The notes below the pieces were generated by a model, which did not search any database, was not told the DNA's origin, and was given only the letters and a program-made list of their open reading frames with translations. Source: Clostridiales bacterium (GTDB lineage: Bacteria; Bacillota; Clostridia; Oscillospirales; Oscillospiraceae). From it: a stretch of 23,589 nucleotides of DNA. Location of the stretch: NCBI GenBank assembly GCA_029098065.1, contig JAQXNP010000116.1, positions 1 to 23,589 of the forward strand, read 5' to 3'. The translations under genes and the position numbers were made by a program. The number at the start of each line of letters is the position of its first letter. Within the stretch, counting starts at the first letter, position 1. This document shows, one piece after another, positions 1-6,967 of this stretch.

Positions 1-247
1 GACAGAATGCAGAGTGATCCATTTACTGCCCACCTTGAAACCATTCACTCCTCCCGCCCCAGGCTGGCCCTGAAAGGCAATTTTCAACCAAAGATCATTT
101 TCTCCGGAAACAAATAAACGGCGCTGCAGTTCATATATCAAACTGCAGCGCCTCACTATATGGATTCCATTTTACGCCGAAACATAAATATTGACCAGAA
201 ATGCCCGCTTGCCTGGTCTTCCGGCCGCCCTTATACTTCTTTTTGAT
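1..247. other. Intergenic region downstream of spoIVA
   Basis: I find no gene in this stretch on either strand. Its only clear element is the terminator at 106-152. On the minus strand, the frame that follows the spoIVA stop stays open for about 39 more codons and then stops inside the terminator. That frame and the two other minus-strand frames show no resemblance to the missing SpoIVA C-terminus. A short GACCAG/CTGGTC inverted repeat lies between spoIVA and the terminator, and I assign it no role. Confidence 0.6.
106..152 (-). terminator. Intrinsic terminator of the spo segment
   Basis: A perfect 12-bp inverted repeat (GGCGCTGCAGTT at 120-131 and AACTGCAGCGCC at 141-152) has a 9-nt loop. 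Read on the minus strand it is followed by a T-rich tail, GTTTATTTGTTT. It lies about 95 nt past the spoIVA stop and would end the sipL-spoIVA transcript. Confidence 0.85.
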
Positions 248-1459
248 TCATACAATATGTATTGACGGTGCGGAAGCTTTCAGCCGCACGCCATACCGGC
301 CGCCCTGCCGGACAATCTCCGGCTCTTCCAGCGTTAACTCCTCGGGACCGGGAGCCACGATGCCGTAGCCCGTCTCTCTGACCTCCCGCAAGGCATCGGC
401 CACTTTGTCATACTCCCGTTTCACCCCTGCCAGTTCCGTAAGCAGGCTCATCAGGTCGCCGTCATCGGCAATGGTAAAGCCAGACTGGGCGGAGATGGTA
501 TCATAAAATAGGCTCCGGGGTAAATCCAGAGCCGCCGCAGCCAGCCCTTCTCCCAACCGGATGGAAGTGACCTGTACATTGCTGACGCTCTCGCAGTTTC
601 CGATCGCCTTCATGGCTCCCTCGACATCCCGGACACGGCGCATCTCCGCCGCCCCTTCCCGGATGGCAGTATAGAGTCCGTTTTTGATCGGATGATCATA
701 GGGCAGCGCGTCTACCCAGGGCGGAAGGAACAGATCCAGCTCCTTTACCGGAAATTCATAGAGTACCCCGCGAATGATGGCAGTGACGTCATCCTCATCC
801 AGTTCCAGGCAGTTGCAGCGCATGCAGGTCACATCGTACCGGCTGGCAATGTCCGCCTGGATCGCTTTCGCACGGTCAGACTGGGGATATGCCGAGTTCA
901 GCAGGACCAGGAAGGGCTTTCCCAGTTCCTTGAGTTCCGTAATGACCCGCTCTTCGGCCTCCAGATAATCCTCCCGGGGAATATCGGTCACAGTACCGTC
1001 GGTCGTAACCACGATGCCAATGGTGGAGTGCTCAGCGATGACTTTACGGGTTCCCACCTCAGCCGCCTCGGTCATGGGGATCGGGTGGTCATACCAGGGC
1101 GTTGTGACCATCCGGGGGACATCGTCCTCCATCTGGCCCGCGGCGCCGGGGACCATGTAGCCGACACAGTCGATCAACCGGACGGAAAAGGCCGCCCCAT
1201 CCCCCATCTCCACCTGGACCGCTTCCTCCGGGACAAACTTGGGCTCGGCAGTCATGACTGTCCTGCCCGATCCGCTTTGGGGCAGTTCATCCCGCGCCCG
1301 TTCCCGGCGATAGACGTTTTCGATGTTGGGAATTACCAGTGTCTCCATAAAACGTTTGATAAAGGTGGATTTCCCCGTGCGGACGGGACCTACCACGCCA
1401 ATATAGATGTCGCCCCCGGTGCGCTGGGCAATATCCTCGTAGAGCTTGTTGTCCTCCAT
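248..1459 (-). CDS. spoIVA: Stage IV sporulation protein A, C-terminally truncated
   Basis: SpoIVA is the ATPase that polymerises on the forespore surface and forms the base of the spore coat. The 403 residues contain the Walker A motif GPVRTGKST (24-32), T70 in the GRTVMT segment (sensor-threonine region in B. subtilis), and the DCVGY segment near residue 97. The central region EEPEIVRQGGRYGVRLKA is also present. Similarity to B. subtilis SpoIVA holds up to SAPSIH and then stops: the next codons are ATT GTA TGA. The full-length family is about 490 aa, so roughly 90 residues are absent. That part includes the extreme C-terminal GG-rich end which, in B. subtilis, contacts SpoVM. No remnant is readable in any downstream frame. 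The start lies 15 nt after the sipL stop, and SipL is its known partner. The identity is certain; whether this copy works is not. Confidence 0.93.
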   Translation of the reverse strand: MEDNKLYEDIAQRTGGDIYIGVVGPVRTGKSTFIKRFMETLVIPNIENVYRRERARDELPQSGSGRTVMTAEPKFVPEEAVQVEMGDGAAFSVRLIDCVGYMVPGAAGQMEDDVPRMVTTPWYDHPIPMTEAAEVGTRKVIAEHSTIGIVVTTDGTVTDIPREDYLEAEERVITELKELGKPFLVLLNSAYPQSDRAKAIQADIASRYDVTCMRCNCLELDEDDVTAIIRGVLYEFPVKELDLFLPPWVDALPYDHPIKNGLYTAIREGAAEMRRVRDVEGAMKAIGNCESVSNVQVTSIRLGEGLAAAALDLPRSLFYDTISAQSGFTIADDGDLMSLLTELAGVKREYDKVADALREVRETGYGIVAPGPEELTLEEPEIVRQGGRYGVRLKASAPSIHIV

Positions 1460-1474
1460 CTTTCCTATCCCCCT

Positions 1475-3001
1475 TTACCGTTTCCTGGGAATGAGCAGCA
1501 GTTTTCCCACTGCCGCCGACTCATCTGCCAGTTCGTTGGCGCTGATGATATCGGCAATCGTGGTGCCATATCGTTTGGCCACATCCCAAAGCCGCTCACC
1601 TCTGTCCAGCATCCGCAGCACCAGGGAGGGCTGCTCTCCCGCCTCTTCAGCGGCCTGCCCGGGCTCCAGGGCAGAGACCGCGGTAACCTGCCGCCCGGCC
1701 ATGATCCAGTAATGGAAGTCAAGGACAAACCGGAGTTCCAATCCGCCTCCGGCCGGTGTGGCATAGACATCCCCTGCCGGCTCGCAGCGGCTGAAGCACC
1801 GGCAGCTCTCTGGCTCCTCCAGGGAACAGGGGACACTGATCTGACGCTGGGCGGAGTAACAGCCCCCGTCCTCCCCAAGGTAGAGAACCATCACCTCCAC
1901 CTGGGCGGTAAGAATCAGACGGTCTCCCTCCCGGCTCCGGGTCACCTGGCTTACGGACAGACAGCAGTCTGTGACGTCCCGAACATGAGTGCCGGTATCC
2001 CAGGCCTCCCGTGCGTTCTGGGAGCGGACTCCGGCATCCAGGCAGACCTCCATCGGGTAGGTATCCCACTGGGCTGTCAATGGTTCCCGGGTGGAATAGG
2101 CATCGGCCAACACCTCCAGAGTCCGGGACTCCCGGACCACCGCCTGGGAAAGCACATCCAGATTCAGTGAGACAATCCGCCCGTCTCCCACGGGGGATAA
2201 CTGGCAGTCACAGCTGGTGAGGGCCAGAGAGAGGGCGCAGTCCGCCCCCTCTCCTACACCTGAAATCTCCATAATCTGAGAAAAAGGAAGCTCTCCCCCC
2301 GCCGTATAAATTCCGTTGTCCTCACCCCGATAGAGGACTGTCACGTTGGCATTTCCTTTGAAGATCAATTTATTCCCGATCAGCTTGGATTCTCCGCAGA
2401 CCAGGGCCACACGGCTTCTCAAGAGTTCCTCCGCCGCTGGTTTTCCGGCAGAAAAAGTAATCTCCTCGCTGATGGTGAAGGGCTTTTCCTGAACACAGGC
2501 GGTGATGCAGACCTCCTGTTTCTCGGTGAGCTGCTCCACGTGGTTTGCCTCCGCCTCCAGAACCTGGCAGCAGATGTTCTCCCTTATGGGAGAAAACACG
2601 GTGAGGTCCACCGCCGCCTCCGCCCGGACCAGCACCTTCCGGGGATTGACCGCCCGGGTATCCGCCCTGCGGAAACGGGCGCAGGCCACCACTGTGCATC
2701 CCGGCCCGATCCCGGAGCCTTCGGCCGCACAGGTGAAGGGAATCACCACATCCAGGTGGCGTATGCCGTTTTCTCCGTCAGGCACATATAGGACGCTGGC
2801 CCGGATGGTACCTGAAACCTCCGCCCGGCCATCCATGGCCTCCCGCCCCCGCAAAAGGACCTTGCCGCCCGTATCCACCACCCGCAGGATGTCGGGGCAG
2901 GCGTCCGGGACGATCATCTCCAGTGTCTCCTCCTGGAAAATGGTGGTATCCAGCAGGGCTGTATATCCATTGAGCTGTGTCCTGTCCAGTTCCAATTCCA
3001 T
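1475..3001 (-). CDS. sipL: SipL-type SPOCS (DUF3794)/LysM spore coat morphogenetic protein
   Basis: This 508-aa protein has repeated SPOCS/DUF3794 segments. The first, near residues 17-95, carries the family hallmark EMIVPDACPDILRVVDT. A second lies around 165-250 and a diverged third around 345-400. A LysM domain forms the C-terminus (about 459-508), with RGERLWDVAKRYGTTIADI and the LLLIPRKR end. In Clostridioides difficile the same architecture is SipL, the functional equivalent of SpoVID, which binds SpoIVA through its LysM domain and tethers the coat. Its position directly upstream of spoIVA and downstream of spoVM supports that role. The ATG is preceded by AAGGAG about 12 nt upstream, which is rather far. 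That Shine-Dalgarno falls in one arm of the inverted repeat at 3015-3067. Length and architecture are normal for SipL. Confidence 0.88.
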   Translation of the reverse strand: MELELDRTQLNGYTALLDTTIFQEETLEMIVPDACPDILRVVDTGGKVLLRGREAMDGRAEVSGTIRASVLYVPDGENGIRHLDVVIPFTCAAEGSGIGPGCTVVACARFRRADTRAVNPRKVLVRAEAAVDLTVFSPIRENICCQVLEAEANHVEQLTEKQEVCITACVQEKPFTISEEITFSAGKPAAEELLRSRVALVCGESKLIGNKLIFKGNANVTVLYRGEDNGIYTAGGELPFSQIMEISGVGEGADCALSLALTSCDCQLSPVGDGRIVSLNLDVLSQAVVRESRTLEVLADAYSTREPLTAQWDTYPMEVCLDAGVRSQNAREAWDTGTHVRDVTDCCLSVSQVTRSREGDRLILTAQVEVMVLYLGEDGGCYSAQRQISVPCSLEEPESCRCFSRCEPAGDVYATPAGGGLELRFVLDFHYWIMAGRQVTAVSALEPGQAAEEAGEQPSLVLRMLDRGERLWDVAKRYGTTIADIISANELADESAAVGKLLLIPRKR

Positions 3002-3014
3002 AACCGCGTTCCAC

Positions 3015-3067
3015 TCCTTGTACGGGCATCCCGCCTCGTTTCTTCTGTGAATCTATATGTACAAGGA
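3015..3067 (-). repeat. Inverted repeat covering the sipL ribosome binding site
   Basis: A perfect 9-bp inverted repeat lies between spoVM and sipL: 3015-3023 pairs with 3059-3067, around a 35-nt loop. Read on the minus strand the second arm is GTACAAGGA, which includes most of the AAGGAG Shine-Dalgarno of sipL. Transcripts arriving from spoVM would carry both arms and could hide the site. A transcript starting just after the candidate promoter at 3052-3080 would lack the first arm. The repeat is visible; the regulatory role is inference. Confidence 0.45.
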
Positions 3068-3080
3068 TGGCCGGGTATGT
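3052..3080 (-). promoter_or_regulatory. Candidate sigma-E-like promoter of sipL-spoIVA
   Basis: In the gap between spoVM and sipL the minus strand reads ACATACC (3074-3080), a 14-nt spacer, then CATATAGA (3052-3059). The Bacillus/Clostridium sigma-E consensus is roughly kmATAtt, 14-15 nt, CATAcAaT, so the ATA core, the spacing and the CATA of the -10 agree. Sigma-E is the expected mother-cell factor for spoIVA and sipL. The match is partial. Confidence 0.35.
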
Positions 3081-3092
3081 CTCGATCTGACT

Positions 3093-3164
3093 CTACTTGA
3101 CCTTGAAAATGGCCTTCAGAATACCCCGCAGAGCCTTGGGTGACTTCACGACTACGATCTTCAC
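3093..3164 (-). CDS. spoVM: Stage V sporulation protein M (23 aa, GTG start)
   Basis: SpoVM is a tiny amphipathic helix that recognises the positive curvature of the forespore outer membrane and recruits SpoIVA. The gene was found by reading the sequence; at 23 codons it is too short for routine ORF calling. The product begins MKIVVVKSPKALRGIL and ends in FKVK. It aligns without gaps to B. subtilis SpoVM (MKFYTIKLPKFLGGIV), sharing M1, K2, K7, P9, K10, L12, G14, I15 and A18, including Pro9, which is important for curvature sensing. A strong GGAGGGAGGTG lies just upstream of the GTG. That GTG overlaps the TGA of the preceding small gene as GTGA, implying translational coupling. Position right after thiN is conserved with B. 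subtilis (thiN-spoVM). The family tail is 26 aa in B. subtilis. Confidence 0.92.
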   Translation of the reverse strand: MKIVVVKSPKALRGILKAIFKVK

Positions 3165-3337
3165 CGGTGCCCACCTCCCTCCAGAATTTTTCTGATATAG
3201 TGCTGGCCTTTGTAGCCCAGGGCTACCCCCAGACTGAGCGTCACCAGGGCTGCCGGATAGAGCAGCATGGCCACCCCTCCGGTACAGGCCGCGGCGATCC
3301 CCAAATTCCGCTTCATCTCGTCTGTCAATGACAGCAA
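3161..3337 (-). CDS. Small membrane protein translationally coupled to spoVM
   Basis: I do not recognise this 58-aa protein. It begins at TTG (3335-3337), 8 nt after GGAGG within AAAGGAGGCGG, and ends in a TGA that overlaps the spoVM start as GTGA. An ATG seven codons further in is a weaker alternative start. The product has a short polar N-terminus (LSLTDEMKRN), then a hydrophobic stretch from about residue 12 to 42 (IAAACTGGVAMLLYP, then AALVTLSLGVALGY) broken by a central proline, then a basic tail (KGQHYIRK). This suggests one long membrane span or a short helical hairpin. Coupling to spoVM suggests a job at the forespore membrane or in controlling SpoVM output, which is inference. Good ribosome binding site, stop overlap and hydrophobic composition support a real gene. 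Confidence 0.7.
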   Translation of the reverse strand: MLSLTDEMKRNLGIAAACTGGVAMLLYPAALVTLSLGVALGYKGQHYIRKILEGGGHR

Positions 3338-3341
3338 GAAA

Positions 3342-3390
3342 GCCGCCTCCTTTCCGTATTTGGATATCCCAATATACGAAAGGAGGCGGC
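3342..3390 (-). promoter_or_regulatory. Long hairpin between thiN and the spo genes
   Basis: A near-perfect palindrome has three stem blocks: 12 bp (3342-3353 with 3379-3390), 5 bp (3355-3359 with 3374-3378) and 4 bp (3360-3363 with 3369-3372). One base is bulged on each side and the loop is 5 nt. On the minus strand it starts 10 nt after the thiN stop and is followed by TTTCTTG, a poor T-tract, so it may act as a terminator or attenuator for the housekeeping operon. Its 3' arm, AAAGGAGGCGGC, is also the Shine-Dalgarno of the 58-aa gene, so read-through RNA would have that site buried. Confidence 0.75.
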
Positions 3391-3400
3391 AATGGGTGAT

Positions 3401-4048
3401 TCAATTCCAGTTTCGCTTTTGGCTTCGGATCAGGAGCATCCGCCCGGATTGCGCGGAAATCCGGGCCTCCGGCCCGGTGATCTCATTGCTGACCGACAGG
3501 GTATCCCCCCGGGTCAGCGTCCCGTTGTCCAGCGGATATTTGACCCCTCTCAAGGTTACGCCCATGACCGTGCGGTCCAGGGGGATGATGGACAGAAATT
3601 GGTAGTGGGAGTCCCGCTTCAGAGTCAGGGGCGCGCCATCCCAAAACCGCACCTCATTGCCCGCGTCCAGAAGGAAGCTCTCGCCGCCCCGGTCGTGGAC
3701 CCATTCCAGCAGGCCCAGATTGGCAGCCGTCTGATCCAGGCGCCCCCCAATACAGGCGCAGAAAATAATCCGCCGGATCCCCCACTCCAGCGCCAGCATT
3801 GCCCCGGCTTGGAGGTCTGTCAGATCCTTCCCCACCGGAAGGGTAACCGATTCCACCCCGTCGATGGGGGAACCGCCCGAATCCCAGTCTCCCACCGCCA
3901 GTCCCGGCTCATAGCCCGCCGCCCGGGCACAGCGGATCCCGCCATCGGCACAAATGACCAGATCTGGCTGGGGACAGGCTGTCTTCAGAAATTCCCAATT
4001 CCCGGACGGGACCGCACCGAAAATCAGTGCTGTCATTTTCTCTGCCAT
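3401..4048 (-). CDS. thiN: Thiamine pyrophosphokinase
   Basis: This enzyme transfers pyrophosphate from ATP to thiamine, giving thiamine pyrophosphate in the cytosol. The 215-aa product has the family pattern of a Rossmann-like N-terminal half and a beta-rich C-terminal half. Visible motifs are CADGGIRCA (33-41), GDWDS (53-57), DLTD (75-78) and GGRLDQ (101-106); the last position is more often His in the family. I chose the ATG at 4046-4048 because AGGGAGGTG lies just upstream and homologues start here, although the frame is open a further 45 codons upstream. The start overlaps the rsgA stop by 16 nt. A second in-frame ATG at 4034-4036 forms ATGA with that stop but has a weak ribosome binding site. 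In B. subtilis rpe lies between rsgA and thiN; here it is absent. Confidence 0.93.
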   Translation of the reverse strand: MAEKMTALIFGAVPSGNWEFLKTACPQPDLVICADGGIRCARAAGYEPGLAVGDWDSGGSPIDGVESVTLPVGKDLTDLQAGAMLALEWGIRRIIFCACIGGRLDQTAANLGLLEWVHDRGGESFLLDAGNEVRFWDGAPLTLKRDSHYQFLSIIPLDRTVMGVTLRGVKYPLDNGTLTRGDTLSVSNEITGPEARISAQSGRMLLIRSQKRNWN

Positions 4049-4914
4049 TCCGGCACCTCCCTGGCCTGCCGGTAGAGCCGCACATAGCTGTCGTGACGGC
4101 TGCGGGAAATTTCTCCCCGTTCCACCGCCGCCAGCACTGCACAGCCTTTTTCCTTTACATGTGCGCAGCCCACAAAACGGCACTGATCCAGATAGGGGGC
4201 AAACTCCCGGAAGGCATACTGAAGTTCCTCCGGCGGACAGCCTCCCGCCCCGTCTTCCTCCTCAAAAGAGGAAAAACCCGGCGTGTCAGCCACCACTGCC
4301 CCATTTTTCAGCCGGAACAACTCCACATGGCGGGTGGTATGCCGGCCCCGGCCCAGCTTCTCACTGACATCCCCCACCTGGAGCTGAAAATCAGGCTCCA
4401 GGGCATTCAGAATACTGGATTTCCCCACACCTGAATTTCCTGTAAAGGCACATACTTTACCGGCGATAAGATCGGACAGTTCCGAAATCCCCTCGCCCGT
4501 CTCCGCACTGACCCGCAAAGTGGAAAAGCCCGCTTTCCGATAGGTCTCATACAGATCCTGCGGCTGTTCCAAATCCCATTTGTTGAAGCAGATAATGCTT
4601 TCACAGCCCCTCCGCTCCGCCATGGCGGTGACCCGGTCAATGAGGAAGGGGTCAGTGACGGGCACCGCGCCGGAGGCTATCACCACCAGGAGATCGATGT
4701 TGGCCACAGCCGGGCGCTGGAACTGGTTCTTTCTGGGCAGAATCGCATCTACCGCCCCGGTTCCATCCCCCAGAGCGGTAATAGATACCCGATCACCCAC
4801 CAGAGGGTGGATTTTTTCATGGCGGAACTTCCCTCTGGCCCGGCAGGTTACAGTGACACCGCCGCAGTCCACATAATAGAAGCCGGACATGGCCTTAAAG
4901 ATGATCCCTTCCAT
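4033..4914 (-). CDS. rsgA: Ribosome small-subunit-dependent GTPase A
   Basis: RsgA (YloQ/CpgA) is a circularly permuted GTPase that checks late 30S subunit maturation. The 293-aa protein shows an N-terminal OB-fold (about 1-65), then the GTPase motifs in permuted order: NKWD (G4, 111-114), GNSGVGKSS (G1, 159-167), the G2 segment RHTTRH (191-196) and DTPG (G3, 210-213). The C-terminal zinc site is C245, C250, H252 and C258. The ATG overlaps the prkC stop as TGATG, and the end overlaps thiN. In B. subtilis this protein is a substrate of the neighbouring PrkC kinase, which fits the gene order. Length is typical. Confidence 0.96.
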   Translation of the reverse strand: MEGIIFKAMSGFYYVDCGGVTVTCRARGKFRHEKIHPLVGDRVSITALGDGTGAVDAILPRKNQFQRPAVANIDLLVVIASGAVPVTDPFLIDRVTAMAERRGCESIICFNKWDLEQPQDLYETYRKAGFSTLRVSAETGEGISELSDLIAGKVCAFTGNSGVGKSSILNALEPDFQLQVGDVSEKLGRGRHTTRHVELFRLKNGAVVADTPGFSSFEEEDGAGGCPPEELQYAFREFAPYLDQCRFVGCAHVKEKGCAVLAAVERGEISRSRHDSYVRLYRQAREVPEWQRK

Positions 4915-6953
4915 CAGGCGGAAAAGTCCACGGAACTGCTGCTGTACAGCGTGCCGTCCAAATAGATGTCCACCGTCTGAACACCGCTTCCCTCCAGGGT
5001 CACCCGGGCGGTGCGCAGCCGGGTCTCCACCTGCTGTTCATACTGGGCGACCCCATCCACGGTAACTCGAACGGTTACCGTGTCCCGGTCTTCAGGCAGC
5101 GGAACCTGAATCTCCTTTTTACTGACGGCGGGAACCGGGGCCTGGCTCTCCGCAGGCGTGCCGCTCTCTGCCGGTGCGCCGCTCTCCGCCGGCTGGTTTT
5201 CCTCCGGGCCGGTACTCACCTGCAGATTGATCACAGTCCCTTCCGGCACTGAGGTTCCCGCCGCGGTACTCTGGTAGCAGACCCGCCCCACATCATATTC
5301 ATCGCTGGGGACCGGATCCACCTTGCCGAGCTTAAGCCCCATTCGCTCAATGGCATCGGTGGCATCGCTGAGCGTCATATCCAGGAGCGTGATCAGCGTG
5401 ACATTCTGCACATCCACACCCAGGCTGATCACGATGGTGACCTCCTGTCCCTTCTCCACCGGCTCTCCCTTTTCAGGGGACTGCGAGATCACATTGTCCT
5501 TGGTGATCTCATCGGAGTGATCCTCTTCGATCTTGACCACAAGGCCCATATTCCTCAGCGTGTTTTCCGCGATCCGGTAATCCTGATTATACACATCGGG
5601 CACGGTAAGCGCCCCGGAACCGGCGCTGAGATTCACGGTGATCGTGCGGTTCCCTGATTTGACCTCCGTATTCGCATCGGGAGACTGATTCACAATACGG
5701 CCGGCCTCCATTTCGTCCTGGACCTGTTCTCCCTCCACCACGGTAAACCCATTGTCCACCACTTCCGGGAGAGATTGGGCCTCTTCCATGGTCAAACCCG
5801 TCAGATTGGGAACCACATAAGTTTCACTTTCAGTCATCCCGCTGAAAACGGTGACCCACAGGAAGACGCCAATTCCGACAAGGCACAGAGCAACAGCCAG
5901 GGCAATGATTACAGCCCGTTTGCCGCCGCCCTCGTCCTCCTCATCATAGTCCTCTTCTTCCTGACGCCGGGAACGCTCCCGCCCTCTCTGCGGTTCTTCC
6001 CGCCGGGCAGTATGGGACGTACGGGCCAAAACGCTCTGGGGGGTGTTGGCCCCGATGACCTGAGTGGGCTCATCCCCATCCTCCGCCAGCAGATCTTCCG
6101 CTGTATAATCAAAGCTGATATTCGGATTTTTGCGAAACTCCTCCAGATCGGCCAGCATGGCGTCGGCCGAAACATAGCGCCGGTCCAGATCGGAGGCCAT
6201 GGCCTTCATGGTAATCTCTTCCAGGGCCTCCGGGATGGAAGAATCGATCTCCCGGGGGGAGAGCGGGATGGAATTGATGTGCTGAATGGCCACCGCCACC
6301 GGGGAATCTCCTTCATAGGGCAGGCGGCCGGTAAGCATCTCGTAGAGCACCACGCCGGCGGAGTAGATATCGCTGCGGGCGTCAATCCGGCTGCCCCGCG
6401 CCTGCTCGGGGGAGATATAGTGGACAGAGCCCAGCGCCTCCTGGGTCATGGTATTCTGGGAGGCAGAAGCCAGCCGGGCGATGCCGAAGTCGGCCACTTT
6501 CACGCTGCCGTCCCGGAGGATCATAATGTTATGGGGTTTGATGTCGCGGTGGATAATACCCCGGCTGTGGGCATGGGACAGCGCCTTCATGATCTGGGTG
6601 ATGAAGTGGAGAGACTCCTTCCAGGACAGCTTACCTCCCCGCTTCTGCATATACTGTTTGAGGGTGATGCCGTCGATCAGCTCCATGACAATATAGTCCA
6701 GCTCCGGAGAACGGGACACGTCATACACGGCCACGATATTGGGATGGGAGAGCATGGCCACGGCCTGGGACTCCTCGTGAAAGCGGCGGCGGAACTCCTC
6801 GTCCTGCGCCAGATCCTCCTTGAGAATTTTCACCGCCACAAACCGGTTAAGCCAATGGCACTTGGCCTTATAGACCACAGCCATGCCGCCTGTGCCAATC
6901 CGCTCCAGGATCTCATATCGGTTGTCGAGGAATTTCCCTATGTACTGATCCAT
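4914..6953 (-). CDS. prkC: PASTA-domain membrane Ser/Thr kinase
   Basis: PrkC senses muropeptides or lipid II outside the cell and phosphorylates cytosolic targets that control growth, cell wall synthesis and, in Bacillus, spore germination. The 679 residues start with an intact kinase domain (about 12-270): glycine loop GTGGMAVVYKA (20-30), catalytic lysine K42, HRDIKPHN (135-142), DFG (155-157) and an activation loop with several Ser/Thr residues. An acidic and Arg-rich juxtamembrane segment (about 315-345) precedes one membrane span (347-370). Three PASTA repeats follow (about 378-445, 449-512 and 516-582). A linker with repeated PAESG units (588-605) leads to a C-terminal beta-rich domain (612-679). 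The start lies 14 nt after the prpC stop, so the kinase and its phosphatase are co-expressed. Confidence 0.96.
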   Translation of the reverse strand: MDQYIGKFLDNRYEILERIGTGGMAVVYKAKCHWLNRFVAVKILKEDLAQDEEFRRRFHEESQAVAMLSHPNIVAVYDVSRSPELDYIVMELIDGITLKQYMQKRGGKLSWKESLHFITQIMKALSHAHSRGIIHRDIKPHNIMILRDGSVKVADFGIARLASASQNTMTQEALGSVHYISPEQARGSRIDARSDIYSAGVVLYEMLTGRLPYEGDSPVAVAIQHINSIPLSPREIDSSIPEALEEITMKAMASDLDRRYVSADAMLADLEEFRKNPNISFDYTAEDLLAEDGDEPTQVIGANTPQSVLARTSHTARREEPQRGRERSRRQEEEDYDEEDEGGGKRAVIIALAVALCLVGIGVFLWVTVFSGMTESETYVVPNLTGLTMEEAQSLPEVVDNGFTVVEGEQVQDEMEAGRIVNQSPDANTEVKSGNRTITVNLSAGSGALTVPDVYNQDYRIAENTLRNMGLVVKIEEDHSDEITKDNVISQSPEKGEPVEKGQEVTIVISLGVDVQNVTLITLLDMTLSDATDAIERMGLKLGKVDPVPSDEYDVGRVCYQSTAAGTSVPEGTVINLQVSTGPEENQPAESGAPAESGTPAESQAPVPAVSKKEIQVPLPEDRDTVTVRVTVDGVAQYEQQVETRLRTARVTLEGSGVQTVDIYLDGTLYSSSSVDFSA

Positions 6954-6967
6954 AGTTCATTCCCTCC

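Noticed and set aside
140..250. Stop-codon read-through extension of SpoIVA
   Set aside because: The frame after TGA is open for 39 codons, but the sequence does not resemble the SpoIVA C-terminus and it ends inside the terminator.
244..262. Short inverted repeat ATACA/TGTAT at the spoIVA stop as an insertion scar
   Set aside because: Five base pairs are easily produced by chance, and no target duplication or element end is visible next to it.
692..2170. Long plus-strand open frame (about 490 codons) across spoIVA and sipL
   Set aside because: It lies opposite two well-supported genes, its translation has no recognisable family, and such open antisense frames are expected in GC-rich coding DNA.
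3360..3395. Sigma-A or sigma-E promoter inside the thiN-spo hairpin (TATATT region)
   Set aside because: TATATT is present, but there is no suitable -35 at 17 nt and no CATA-type -10 at 14 nt after GTATATT, so no promoter can be called.
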